From: Saccharothrix sp. ST-888
GTDB lineage: Bacteria; Actinomycetota; Actinomycetes; Streptomycetales; Streptomycetaceae
Assembly (NCBI RefSeq): GCF_000955975.1
Contig: NZ_JYJF01000021.1
Location: 1-64,000 of the forward strand
Direction of reading: 5' to 3'
DNA: 64,000 bases
Below, piece after piece: positions 37,252 to 45,802 of this stretch. The notes beneath the pieces were generated by a model, which had not been told where the DNA came from, ran no database searches, and saw only the letters and a program-made list of their open reading frames with translations. A program made the position numbers and the translations under genes. Every line of letters begins with the position of its first letter. The stretch's first letter is position 1.

Positions 37252-38145
37252 TCACGACAGGTGGGCGAGCTTCTCCGGGTTGACCACGGCGTACGCCTCG
37301 GTGATCCGTCCGCCGGTGACGGCGAAGGCCACCACGGCGGCGATCCGGCCGTCCGCGGTGCGCAGCGCCAGGCCGGGCTCGCCGTTGACCTGGACGGAGT
37401 CCAGGGCGGCGCCCCCGTGCATGCCGGGCCACTTCCGGGCCAGGCCGGCGACCAGCCGGGAGACCTTGTCGGCGCCGAGGACCGGCCGGACCGCGGCCGA
37501 GACGACGCCGCCGCCGTCGGCGTGCCAGACCACGGCGGGGTCGAGGACGGCGAGCAGCGCCTGGATGTCACCGCCGGCGGCCGCGGCCGCGAAGGCGTGC
37601 ACCGCCTGCCGGTGTTCGGTCGCGTCGACCCGGCCGCGTCCCCGGGCGGGGCCGGTCCTGACCCGGCGGCGGGCGCGGGAGGCCAGTTGGCGGGTGGCGT
37701 CGGGGGTGCGGTCGAGGGTGGCCGCGATCTCGTCGAAGCCGATCGAGAAGACGTCGTGCAGCACGAAGGCGGCGCGTTCGGCCGGGGTGAGCTGCTCCAT
37801 TACGGCGAGCAGCGCGAGGGAGACCTCCTCGCCGAGTTCGGCCAGCCGGTCCGGGGTGCGGTCGTCGGTGAGCAGGGGCTCGGGGAGCCACTCGCCGAAG
37901 TACGACTCGCGGCGGACCCGGGCCGAGCCCAGCTGGTCGTAGCAGAGCCGGGTCACGATGGTGGTCAGGTAGGCGCGGGCGTCGGCGACCTGGGTCTGGT
38001 CCACGGCGCGCCAGCGCAGCCAGGCCTCCTGCAGCGCGTCCTCGGCGTCCGCGACCGAGCCGAGCAGCCGGTAGGCGACCGAGCCGAGGTAGCGCCGATT
38101 GGCCTCGAACGCGTCCGGGACTGCCACTGAGCCTTCGTCACTCAC
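37252..38145 (-). CDS. sigJ: ECF41/SigJ-type RNA polymerase sigma factor
   Basis: A 297-residue ECF sigma with sigma-2 (DAFEANRRYLGSVAYRLLGSVADAEDALQEAWLRW) and sigma-4 (LTPAERAAFVLHDVFSIGFDEIAATLDRTPDATRQLASRARRRV) regions. A fused C-terminal SnoaL-like domain (about 190-297) carries a DGGG motif in WHADGGGVVSA; the linker has WLPEPL. In ECF41 this fused domain replaces a separate anti-sigma factor. These genes usually sit beside an oxidoreductase, epimerase or carboxymuconolactone decarboxylase gene; here the neighbour is the deleted flavoprotein. GTG 38145 is supported by TACGGT exactly 6 nt upstream (leaderless). Confidence 0.92.
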   Translation of the reverse strand: MSDEGSVAVPDAFEANRRYLGSVAYRLLGSVADAEDALQEAWLRWRAVDQTQVADARAYLTTIVTRLCYDQLGSARVRRESYFGEWLPEPLLTDDRTPDRLAELGEEVSLALLAVMEQLTPAERAAFVLHDVFSIGFDEIAATLDRTPDATRQLASRARRRVRTGPARGRGRVDATEHRQAVHAFAAAAAGGDIQALLAVLDPAVVWHADGGGVVSAAVRPVLGADKVSRLVAGLARKWPGMHGGAALDSVQVNGEPGLALRTADGRIAAVVAFAVTGGRITEAYAVVNPEKLAHLS

Positions 38146-38151
38146 CCGCAC

Positions 38152-38157
38152 ACCGTA
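38152..38157 (-). promoter_or_regulatory. -10 element of leaderless sigJ-type gene
   Basis: Minus-strand TACGGT, then GTGCGG, then GTG at 38145: 6-nt spacing. Confidence 0.45.
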
Positions 38158-38216
38158 GCGTGTCGGCGGTTCGCCCTCGGGGGTGCGGTCCGCCGTGCAG
38201 CAGTTGGGCGCGCGGG

Positions 38217-38756
38217 TCAGCGCCGGTCCGGTCCGGCGGTGGTCATCAGGTGGCGCAGCAGGTCGTTGAGGGCGGCGGCCTGGTCGGGGGAGAGGCCGCC
38301 GAGGGCCTCCTGCTGGACGGCGAGGCCGGCGGTGACGGCGCGGTCGACCAGGTCGATGCCGGTGTCGGTGAGGGTGATCCGCAGGGCGCGCCGGTCGTTC
38401 GGGTCGGGGGAGCGGGTGACCAGGCCGGCCCGTTCCAGCTTGTCCAGGCGGCCGGTCATACCGCCGCTGGTGAGCATAAGGGTGGCGCTGAGCTCGCGGG
38501 GCGAGAGGGTGTACGGGGCGCCGGAGCGGCGCAGTGTGGCGACCACGTCGAACTCGCCGAGGCCGATGCCGAAGGGCGCGTAGGCGGCCTCCATCCGGTC
38601 GCTCATCGTGCGTGCGATCCGGTAGATCCGGCCGAAGGCGGCCATCGCGGTGGTCTCCAGGTCGGGACGGACCTGGGCCCACTGGGCGGCGATGGCGTCC
38701 ACGGCGTCGGCTGCCCCGGCGGGTCCGGCGGGCGCGGCGCTCTGGCGGTGGTTCAT
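38217..38756 (-). CDS. MarR family transcriptional regulator
   Basis: A 179-residue winged-helix regulator with the MarR core GLGEFDVVATLRRSGAPYTLSPRELSATLMLTSGGMTGRLDKLERAGLVTRSPDPNDRRALRITLTDTG; the DPNDRR wing is typical. The start MNHRQSAAP at 38756 is preferred over 38789, which would eat into the divergent control region. It is divergent from the EamA transporter with 73 bp between starts and is probably its repressor. Confidence 0.92.
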   Translation of the reverse strand: MNHRQSAAPAGPAGAADAVDAIAAQWAQVRPDLETTAMAAFGRIYRIARTMSDRMEAAYAPFGIGLGEFDVVATLRRSGAPYTLSPRELSATLMLTSGGMTGRLDKLERAGLVTRSPDPNDRRALRITLTDTGIDLVDRAVTAGLAVQQEALGGLSPDQAAALNDLLRHLMTTAGPDRR

Positions 38757-38795
38757 GGAGCCGAGTCTGGCACAGATCGCTTGGCGCAAAGTGGC

Positions 38796-38829
38796 TTGAC
38801 GTTGATTAGCTTAGTGTTAAGTTATTTGC
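38796..38829 (+). promoter_or_regulatory. Promoter and candidate MarR operator of the EamA gene
   Basis: TTGACG (38796-38801) and TAAGTT (38818-38823) with 16-bp spacing, then ATTTGC and ATG 38830, so the mRNA is predicted leaderless. The inverted repeat CTTA-GTGT-TAAG (38810-38821) overlaps the -10 element, where a repressor would block transcription. Confidence 0.55.
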
Positions 38830-39801
38830 ATGCTCTCCACTTCGACGCGGACGATCGCACTCACGGCTCTCGCCCCGCTCTCCTGGGGCTCCACCTACTT
38901 CGTGACCTCCGAGTACCTCCCCGCCGAGCGGCCGTTCCTCGCCGCCACGCTGCGGGCCCTGCCGGCCGGACTGGTGCTGCTGGCGGTGGGCGGGAAGCTG
39001 CCCCGGGGCAGCTGGTGGTGGCGGGCGGCGGTGCTCGGGGCGCTCAACATCGGGGTGTTCTTCGCCCTGCTGTTCATCGCGGCCTACCGGCTGCCGGGCG
39101 GGGTCGCGGCCGTGCTCGGCTCGGCGCAGCCGCTGGTGGCCACCGGGCTCGCGGTCCTGCTGCTGGGCGAGCGGCCCGGGCGCCGGGCGGTGGTCGCCGG
39201 GGTGGCCGGGGTGCTCGGAGTCTCCCTGGTGGTGCTGCGCTCGACCGCCAGGCTGGACACCATCGGCATCCTGGCCGGTCTCGCCGGCGCGGCCTGCATG
39301 GCGGCCGGGACCGTGCTGACCAAGCGCTGGGGCCGCCCCGAGGGTGTCGGTCCGCTCATCCTGACCGGCTGGCAGCTGACGGCGGGCGGGTTGATGCTGC
39401 TTCCGGTCGCACTGCTGGCCGAGGGCGCGCCGCCCGCGCTGACCGGGACCAATCTGCTCGGCTACGGCTACCTCGCGGTGCTCAACACGGCTCTCGCGTA
39501 CTGGCTCTGGTTCCGCGGCATCGGCCGGCTGCCCGCCACCTCGGTGGCCTTCCTCGGTCTGCTGAGCCCGCTCTCCGCCGCCGCGATCGGCTGGATCGCC
39601 CTGGACCAGTCGCTGACCGCGATCCAACTGCTCGGCATGGCCGTCGCGTTCGGCAGTACGCTGCTCGGCCAGCGGCGCGCCCCGAACCTCGGTACGCAGG
39701 GCCTGAAGCGCAGTGAGGGGGAGCCGAAGCTCCCCCTCACCAGGCCGGCTCCGGACGGCGGGCCGGACCAGGGCCGTCAGTCCACCTCGGCGACCGCCTG
39801 A
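38830..39801 (+). CDS. EamA/DMT family transporter
   Basis: A 323-residue drug/metabolite transporter with two EamA repeats and about ten membrane helices. Visible stretches are PLSWGSTYFVTSEYLP in the first repeat, FFALLFIAAYRLPGGVAAVLGSAQPLVATGLAVLLLGE, and GYGYLAVLNTALAYWLWFRGIGRLPATSVAFLGLLSPLSAAAIGW in the second. Substrates range from amino acids to purines and drugs; none can be assigned. The last 35 residues are polar; their codons run through the terminator-like hairpin at 39713-39740, and the stop overlaps the 3' end of the convergent ABC gene by 25 bp. Regulation by the divergent MarR protein is likely. Confidence 0.92.
   Translation: MLSTSTRTIALTALAPLSWGSTYFVTSEYLPAERPFLAATLRALPAGLVLLAVGGKLPRGSWWWRAAVLGALNIGVFFALLFIAAYRLPGGVAAVLGSAQPLVATGLAVLLLGERPGRRAVVAGVAGVLGVSLVVLRSTARLDTIGILAGLAGAACMAAGTVLTKRWGRPEGVGPLILTGWQLTAGGLMLLPVALLAEGAPPALTGTNLLGYGYLAVLNTALAYWLWFRGIGRLPATSVAFLGLLSPLSAAAIGWIALDQSLTAIQLLGMAVAFGSTLLGQRRAPNLGTQGLKRSEGEPKLPLTRPAPDGGPDQGRQSTSATA
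39713..39740. terminator. Bidirectional terminator hairpin inside the EamA 3' end
   Basis: GTGAGGGGGAGC and its exact complement around loop CGAA: a perfect 12-bp stem. It lies 37 nt beyond the stop of the convergent ABC gene but 61 nt before the EamA stop. Confidence 0.7.
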
Positions 39802-41798
39802 GCGAACTGGGCCTGGTAGAGCCGCGCGTAGGCACCCTCGGCGGCGATCAGATCGTCGTGGGAGCCCTGCTCGACGATCGAGCCGTTCTCCATCACCAGG
39901 ATCACGTCGGCGTCCCGGATGGTGGAGAGGCGGTGGGCGATCACAAAGCTGGTCCGCCCGCTGCGCAGCCGGGCCATGGCCCGCTGGATGAGCACCTCGG
40001 TCCGGGTGTCCACCGAGCTGGTCGCCTCGTCCAGGACCAGGATGCTGGGCTGGGCGAGGAAGGCCCGGGCGATGGTGATCAGCTGCTTCTCGCCCGCGCT
40101 GACGCCGGTGCCCTCGTCGTCGATGACGGTGTCGTAGCCCTCGGGCAGGGTGCGCACGAAGCGGTCCACGTGGGCGGCCTTGGCGGCGGCGGTGACCTGC
40201 TCGCGGGTGGCGCCGGTGGCGCCGTAGGCGATGTTCTCCGCGATGGTGCCGCCGAACAGCCAGGTGTCCTGGAGGACCATGCCGATGCCGGCCCGCAGTT
40301 CCTCGCGGGACATCGCGGCGATGTCCACCCCGTCCAGGGTGATCCGGCCGCCGCTGACCTCGTAGAACCGCATCAGCAGGTTGACCAGGGTGGTCTTGCC
40401 GGCCCCGGTCGGGCCGACGATGGCCACGGTGTGGCCGGGTTCGACCTTCAGCGAGAGACCGTCGATCAGCGGCTTCTCCGGGTCGTACCGGAACGAGACC
40501 TCCTCGAAGGCGACCCGTCCGCGCAGCTCGGCGGGGCGCTCCGGCATGGCGGGTTCGGGCGTCTGCTCGGGGGCGTCCAGCAGTTCGAAGACCCGCTCGG
40601 CCGAGGCGACCCCGGACTGCACCAGGTTGGCCATCGAGGCGACCTGGGTGAGCGGCTGGCTGAACTGCCGGGAGTACTGGATGAACGCCTGCACGTCGCC
40701 GATGGTCAGCGCGCCGCTGGCCACCCGCAGACCGCCGATCACCGCGACCAGCACGTAGTTGAGGTTGCCGATCAGCATCATCGCGGGCTGGATGATGCCG
40801 GAGATGAACTGCGCCCTGAAGCTGGAGCTGTAGAGCGCCTCGTTCTCCCGCGCGAAGACCTCGGCGGCCTGCTGCTGCCGGCCGAAGACCTTGACCAGCG
40901 CGTGCCCGGTGTACATCTCCTCGATGTGCGCGTTCAGCGCGCCGGTGGTCTTCCACTGGGCGACGAACTGCGGCTGCGCCCGCTTGCCGACCTTGGCGGC
41001 GACCACCACCGAGACCGGGACCGAGATCAGTGCGACCAGCGCGAGCAGCGGCGAGATCCAGAACATCATCGCCAGTACGCCGACGATGCTGAGCAGCGAG
41101 TTCACCACCTGGCCCATGGTCTGCTGCATGGACTGGCCGATGTTGTCGATGTCGTTGGTGACCCGGCTGAGCACCTCGCCGCGCGGCTGCCGGTCGAAGT
41201 AGCTCAGCGGCAGCCGGGAGATCTTCGCGTCGACGGATTCCCGCAGCCGGAAGACCGTCCGGTTGATGGCGCGGGCGGCGAGTCTGCCCTGGACGACGCC
41301 GAAACAGGCGGAGGCGAGGTAGATCGCCAGCACCCAGAGCAGCACGGTGCCGATGGCGTTGAAGTCCATCCCGTGGCCGGGGGTGAAGTTCACGCCGGAG
41401 AGCATGTCGGCGACGCCGCCCTTGCCCTGGTGGCGCAGGCCGTCGATCACCTGGTCGTGGGTCAGCCCCGCCGGCGACTGGCGGCCGACCACCCCGGCGA
41501 AGATCAGGTCGGTGGCGTGCCCGAGCACCTTGGGCCCGACCACGGCGCAGCCGACGCTGAGCACGCCGAGCGTGAGGACGGCGCCCAGGGTGGTCCGCTC
41601 GGGGCGCAGCAGGTTCAGCACGCGCTTGCCGGAGTTCTTGAAGTCCAGCGACTTCTCCTGGCCCTGGCCGCCCATGAACCGGCCGGGGCCCGCCGGGCCG
41701 CGCCGGGCCGCAGCCTCCTGTGAGGCGGAGTTCCGGCCGCCGCCGCCCGCCGGGGCGTTCTGCGGGGCGGCGGTCGAGGTCTTCTCGGGGGTGGTCAC
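39777..41798 (-). CDS. ABC exporter half-transporter, subunit B
   Basis: A 673-residue type IV ABC exporter half. A Gly/Ala-rich cytoplasmic leader of about 50 residues precedes six membrane helices (about 65-380), then an ATPase domain with Walker A GPTGAGKT, signature VSAGEKQ and Walker B SILVLDEATSS with the catalytic Glu intact. The GTG start at 41798 overlaps the stop of the upstream subunit as GTGA, so translation is coupled. With subunit A it forms a heterodimer. The substrate is unknown; such pairs export lipids, peptides or drugs. Confidence 0.94.
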   Translation of the reverse strand: MTTPEKTSTAAPQNAPAGGGGRNSASQEAAARRGPAGPGRFMGGQGQEKSLDFKNSGKRVLNLLRPERTTLGAVLTLGVLSVGCAVVGPKVLGHATDLIFAGVVGRQSPAGLTHDQVIDGLRHQGKGGVADMLSGVNFTPGHGMDFNAIGTVLLWVLAIYLASACFGVVQGRLAARAINRTVFRLRESVDAKISRLPLSYFDRQPRGEVLSRVTNDIDNIGQSMQQTMGQVVNSLLSIVGVLAMMFWISPLLALVALISVPVSVVVAAKVGKRAQPQFVAQWKTTGALNAHIEEMYTGHALVKVFGRQQQAAEVFARENEALYSSSFRAQFISGIIQPAMMLIGNLNYVLVAVIGGLRVASGALTIGDVQAFIQYSRQFSQPLTQVASMANLVQSGVASAERVFELLDAPEQTPEPAMPERPAELRGRVAFEEVSFRYDPEKPLIDGLSLKVEPGHTVAIVGPTGAGKTTLVNLLMRFYEVSGGRITLDGVDIAAMSREELRAGIGMVLQDTWLFGGTIAENIAYGATGATREQVTAAAKAAHVDRFVRTLPEGYDTVIDDEGTGVSAGEKQLITIARAFLAQPSILVLDEATSSVDTRTEVLIQRAMARLRSGRTSFVIAHRLSTIRDADVILVMENGSIVEQGSHDDLIAAEGAYARLYQAQFAQAVAEVD

Positions 41799-43528
41799 GC
41801 CGCCTCCTGCTCGGTGAGCTGGGAGAGCACGATCTCCCGGTACGTCGGGTTGTCGGCCATCAGCTCCTGGTGGGTGCCGCTGCCGACCACGGCGCCCTCG
41901 TCCAGCACGATGATCCGGTCGGCGTCCCGGATGGTGCTGACCCGCTGGGCGACGATCACCACGGTCGCTCCGGCGGTCTCCCGGGAGAGCGCCTTGCGCA
42001 GCCTGGCGTCGGTCGCGTAGTCGAGGGCGGAGAAGGAGTCGTCGAAGAGGTAGATCTCCGGGCGGCGGACCAGCGCGCGGGCGATGGCCAGGCGCTGGCG
42101 CTGGCCGCCGGAGACGTTGCTGCCGCCCTGGGCGATCGGGGCGTCCAGGCCCTCGGCGAGCTTCTCGACGAAGTCCTTGGCCTGTGCGGTCTCCAGCGCC
42201 TGCCAGAGTTCCTCGTCGGTGGCGTCGGGGCGGCCGTAGCGGAGGTTGCTGGCGACCGTCCCGGAGAACAGGTAGGGCTTCTGCGGGACCAGCCCGACGG
42301 TCTCGGCGAGCAGCGCGGGGGAGAGTTCGCGGACGTCGACGCCGTCCACCAGCACCTGGCCGCCGGTCGCGTCGAAGAGCCGGGGGACCAGGCCGAGCAG
42401 GGTGGACTTGCCGCTGCCGGTGGAGCCGATCACGGCGGTGGTCTCGCCGGGCCGGGCGAGGATGTCGATACCGCGCAGCACCGAGGCCTCGGCGCCGGGG
42501 TAGCAGAAGTCGACGCCGCGCAGCTCCAGATGGCCGCGGCGGGGCAGTTCGGTGACCGGGGCGGCGGGCGGCACGACGCTGGACTCGGTGCCCATGACCT
42601 CCTCGATCCGCTCGGCGCAGACCTCGGCACGCGGCACCATCATGAACATGAAGGTGGCCATCATCACACTCATCAGGATCTGCATCAGGTAGGAGAGGAA
42701 GGCGGTCAGCGCGCCGACCTGCATCCCGCCGCTGTCGATGCGGTGTCCGCCGAACCACATCACGGCGACGCTGGAGACGTTCACCACCAGCATCACGGTG
42801 GGGAACATGTAGGCCATCAGCCGGCCGGCCCGCAGGGAGACCTCGGTCAGTTCGGTGTTGGCACCGGCGAACCGGTCCTGCTCGTGGCCGTCCTTGACGA
42901 AGGCGCGGATGACCCGGATGCCGGTGATCTGCTCGCGCAGGATCCGGTTGACGCCGTCGATCCTGGTCTGCATGGCGCGGAACTGCGGGCGCAGCCGGCG
43001 CACCAGCAGGGTGACCACGATGCCCAGGACGGGGACCGCGACGAGCAGCAGGCCGGAGAGCGGCACGTCCTGGTTGAGCGCCATGATGATGCCGCCGAAG
43101 CACATGATCGGCGCGGCCACCATCAGCGTGAACCCCATCAGGGTCAGCATCTGGACCTGCTGGACGTCGTTGGTGGTGCGGGTGATCAGCGAGGGCGCGC
43201 CGAAGCCCGCGAGCTCCCGGGCGGAGAAGCTCTGCACCCGGTCGAAGACGGCCGCGCGGATGTCCCGTCCGACCGCCATGGCGGTGCGCGCCCCGAAGTA
43301 CACGGCGCCGATCGAACAGACCGCCTGGACCAGCGTGACGGCGACCATGATGCCGCCGGTCCGCATGATGTAGCCGGTGTCGCCCTTCACCACCCCGCTG
43401 TCGATGATGTCGGCGTTGAGCGTCGGCAGGTAGAGCGCGGCGATCGTGGCGATGAGTTGGAGCAGGACTAGCAGTGAGATCGGTTTGGAGTAGCGGCCCA
43501 GATGGGCACGCAGGAGTTGGATCAGCAC
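41795..43528 (-). CDS. ABC exporter half-transporter, subunit A (degenerate ATPase site)
   Basis: A 577-residue half-transporter with six membrane helices (about 15-310) and an ATPase domain: Walker A GSTGSGKS, signature NVSGGQRQR, Walker B IYLFDDSFSALD. Asp stands where the catalytic Glu is expected, so this subunit supplies the non-hydrolysing site, as in heterodimers such as TM287/288 where only one site turns over. GTG 43528 (VLIQLLRAHLG) matches homologues; GTG 43564 would add 12 residues. A minus-strand TAGGGT at 43563-43568 is a likely -10 element. First gene of the AB operon. Confidence 0.93.
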   Translation of the reverse strand: MLIQLLRAHLGRYSKPISLLVLLQLIATIAALYLPTLNADIIDSGVVKGDTGYIMRTGGIMVAVTLVQAVCSIGAVYFGARTAMAVGRDIRAAVFDRVQSFSARELAGFGAPSLITRTTNDVQQVQMLTLMGFTLMVAAPIMCFGGIIMALNQDVPLSGLLLVAVPVLGIVVTLLVRRLRPQFRAMQTRIDGVNRILREQITGIRVIRAFVKDGHEQDRFAGANTELTEVSLRAGRLMAYMFPTVMLVVNVSSVAVMWFGGHRIDSGGMQVGALTAFLSYLMQILMSVMMATFMFMMVPRAEVCAERIEEVMGTESSVVPPAAPVTELPRRGHLELRGVDFCYPGAEASVLRGIDILARPGETTAVIGSTGSGKSTLLGLVPRLFDATGGQVLVDGVDVRELSPALLAETVGLVPQKPYLFSGTVASNLRYGRPDATDEELWQALETAQAKDFVEKLAEGLDAPIAQGGSNVSGGQRQRLAIARALVRRPEIYLFDDSFSALDYATDARLRKALSRETAGATVVIVAQRVSTIRDADRIIVLDEGAVVGSGTHQELMADNPTYREIVLSQLTEQEAA

Positions 43529-43834
43529 CTGGACACTCTCGTTGTCGGCATGAGGGGTTCGCACCCTATTTTCAGGTCTTCCACGGGCCGGTGCGGGGGT
43601 TTGGCGCCTTGGGGCCCGGCGGATTTCGTGTGCATCCGTACCGTCACCCCGCTGTGGGGCTGCACTGCAGGTCCGTCGGTGTGCCAGCCTGCCGAACCCT
43701 CTTACGGAATGGCGCGCTTACGCCTAGGCTGCGTATTGCCCTCTTGTTACTGGCAAGTTAATAAGGCGGGCCGGTCGGCTTGCCCCCACAGCCACCGCCC
43801 TCACCCTCGGCCACCCGCCCCCCGGAGGTCCTCG
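43529..43834. other. Divergent control region of the ABC operon and the acyl-CoA synthetase gene
   Basis: 306 bp without a gene. It holds the ABC -10 element (minus strand, 43563-43568) and, toward the synthetase, TTGCCC (43736-43741) followed by an AT-rich imperfect palindrome at 43743-43765 (CTTGTTACTGGCAAG core) that is a candidate operator. Confidence 0.45.
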
Positions 43835-45733
43835 TTGAGCACCGCGCAGACCATGATCGAGCGACGTCCGCCCTCTGTGGCCCACCTCTTCCTGGACCGG
43901 GTCGCGGCCACCCCGGACGCCGAGGCGTACCGCTTCCCGGCGCCCCTGGACGAGCACGCCGCCGACGGCGCACCCGGCGCCGAGCAGTGGCGCTCGCTGA
44001 CCTGGGCGCAGACGGCCGAGCGGGTCAAGGCGGTGGCGGCGGGCCTGATGGCGCTCGGCGTCCAGCCCGAGGAGCGGGTCGCGATCGCCGCCTCCACCAG
44101 GGTCGAGTGGATCATCGCGGACCTCGGCAACATGTGCGCGGGCGCCGCGACCACCACGGTCTACCCCAGCACCAACGCCGAGGAGACCGCCTTCATCCTG
44201 GCCAACTCCGCCAGCACGGTGCTGTTCGCCGAGAACGCCGCGCAGCTCGCCAAGGCCGTCGCCGAGCGCGCCAAGCTGCCCGAGCTGCGGGCCGTCGTCC
44301 TCTTCGACGGCACATCCGAGCGCCCCGAGGACGAGGGCCTCGAAGTACTCACCCTGGCCGAGCTGGAGCGGCGCGGCACCGAGTACCTCGCCGAGCACCC
44401 CGACGCGGTCACCAAGGCGGTCGACGCGCTCGACCGGGAGCAGCTCGCCACCCTGATCTACACCTCCGGCACCACCGGCCGCCCCAAGGGCGTGCGCCTG
44501 GTGCACGACTGCTGGGCGTACCAGGGCGTGGCCCAGCAGGAGAGCGGGCTGCTGCGCTCCGACGACGTGCAGTTCATGTGGCTGCCGCTCTCGCACGTCT
44601 TCGGCAAGGCCATGATCTCCGGCCAGATCGCCACCGGCCACGTGATGGCCGTGGACGGCCGGGTGGACCGGATCATCCACAACCTGCCGGCCATCAGGCC
44701 GACCGTGATGTGCTCCGCGCCGCGCATCTTCGAGAAGGTCTACAACGGCATCGCCGGGAAGGCCAGAGCGGAGGGCGGCGCCAAGTACAAGATCTTCCTG
44801 TGGGCGGCCAAGGTCTCCCGCGACTACGCCAGGGCCACCCAGGCCAGCCTCGTCGCCACCGGCAAGGCCGGCGCGCCCTTCGCGCTGAGCCTCCAGCACG
44901 CCGTCGCCGACAAGCTGGTCTACGCCAAGATCCGGGCCGCCTTCGGCGGGCGGCTGCGCGGTTCGGTGTCCGGCAGCGCGGCGCTGGCCCCTGAGATCGG
45001 GTACTTCTTCAAGGGCGCGGGCGTGCCGGTCCTGGAGGGCTACGGGCTGACCGAGACCAGCGCGGGTACCAACGTCAACCCGGCCGAGGACTACCGCATC
45101 GGGACCGTCGGCCTGCCGCTGCCCGGCACCGAGGTCCGGATCGCCGAGGACGGCGAGATCCTGCTGCGCGGCCCCGGCGTCATGCGCGGCTACCACGACC
45201 TGCCCGAGCAGACCCGGGAGGTGCTGGAGTCGGACGGCTGGTTCCACACCGGCGACATCGGCGAGCTGGTCGAGGACGGCTACCTGCGGATCACCGACCG
45301 CAAGAAGGACGTCTTCAAGACCTCCGGCGGCAAGTACGTCGCCCCCACCGAGATCGAGAGCAAGTTCAAGGCGATCTGCCCGTTCATCAGCAACGTCCTG
45401 GTGATCGGCAACGGCCGCAACTTCTGCACCGCGCTGATCGCCCTGGACGAGGGCGTGATCATGCCCTGGGCGAGCGAGCGCGGCCTCGGCGGCAGGTCGT
45501 ACGCCGAGGTGGTCGCCACCCCGGAGGCCAGGGAGCTGGTCGACGGCTACGTCCGGAAGGTCAACGCCGAGCTCCAGCGCTGGCAGACGATCAAGAAGTT
45601 CTCGCTGCTCCCGCGCGACCTGGACGTCGAGCACGGTGAGCTGACCCCGAGCCTCAAGATCAAGCGCCCGGTGGTCGAGCGGGTCTACGCCGACGCGGTC
45701 GCCGAGATGTACCAGGGCGCCAACGAGGCGTGA
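43835..45733 (+). CDS. Long-chain fatty acid-CoA ligase (AMP-forming)
   Basis: Activates long-chain fatty acids to acyl-CoA by way of an acyl-adenylate. The 632-residue product of the ANL superfamily has the P-loop-like IYTSGTTGRPKG, the adenylate-binding EGYGLTETSAGTNVN, the hinge region DGWFHTGDIGEL ... TDRKKDVFKTSGGKYVAPTEIE, and a C-terminal domain with LKIKRPVV. TTG 43835 (STAQTMIERRPPSVAHLF) is preceded by GGAGGT with 5-nt spacing, which fixes the start even though the frame is open to 43502. The operator-like palindrome upstream suggests fatty-acid-responsive control, but this is inference. Confidence 0.95.
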   Translation: MSTAQTMIERRPPSVAHLFLDRVAATPDAEAYRFPAPLDEHAADGAPGAEQWRSLTWAQTAERVKAVAAGLMALGVQPEERVAIAASTRVEWIIADLGNMCAGAATTTVYPSTNAEETAFILANSASTVLFAENAAQLAKAVAERAKLPELRAVVLFDGTSERPEDEGLEVLTLAELERRGTEYLAEHPDAVTKAVDALDREQLATLIYTSGTTGRPKGVRLVHDCWAYQGVAQQESGLLRSDDVQFMWLPLSHVFGKAMISGQIATGHVMAVDGRVDRIIHNLPAIRPTVMCSAPRIFEKVYNGIAGKARAEGGAKYKIFLWAAKVSRDYARATQASLVATGKAGAPFALSLQHAVADKLVYAKIRAAFGGRLRGSVSGSAALAPEIGYFFKGAGVPVLEGYGLTETSAGTNVNPAEDYRIGTVGLPLPGTEVRIAEDGEILLRGPGVMRGYHDLPEQTREVLESDGWFHTGDIGELVEDGYLRITDRKKDVFKTSGGKYVAPTEIESKFKAICPFISNVLVIGNGRNFCTALIALDEGVIMPWASERGLGGRSYAEVVATPEARELVDGYVRKVNAELQRWQTIKKFSLLPRDLDVEHGELTPSLKIKRPVVERVYADAVAEMYQGANEA

Positions 45734-45790
45734 CGCCGCCCGGTCCGGTCCGGCTCCCGTCCTGATTTCAGGGTGTCGTGAGCCGTACCG

Positions 45791-45796
45791 GACAAT
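45791..45796 (+). promoter_or_regulatory. -10-like element of leaderless hemW
   Basis: GACAAT, then GGGGGC, then ATG at 45803: 6-nt spacing. The first base differs from the T consensus. Confidence 0.4.
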
Positions 45797-45802
45797 GGGG
45801 GC

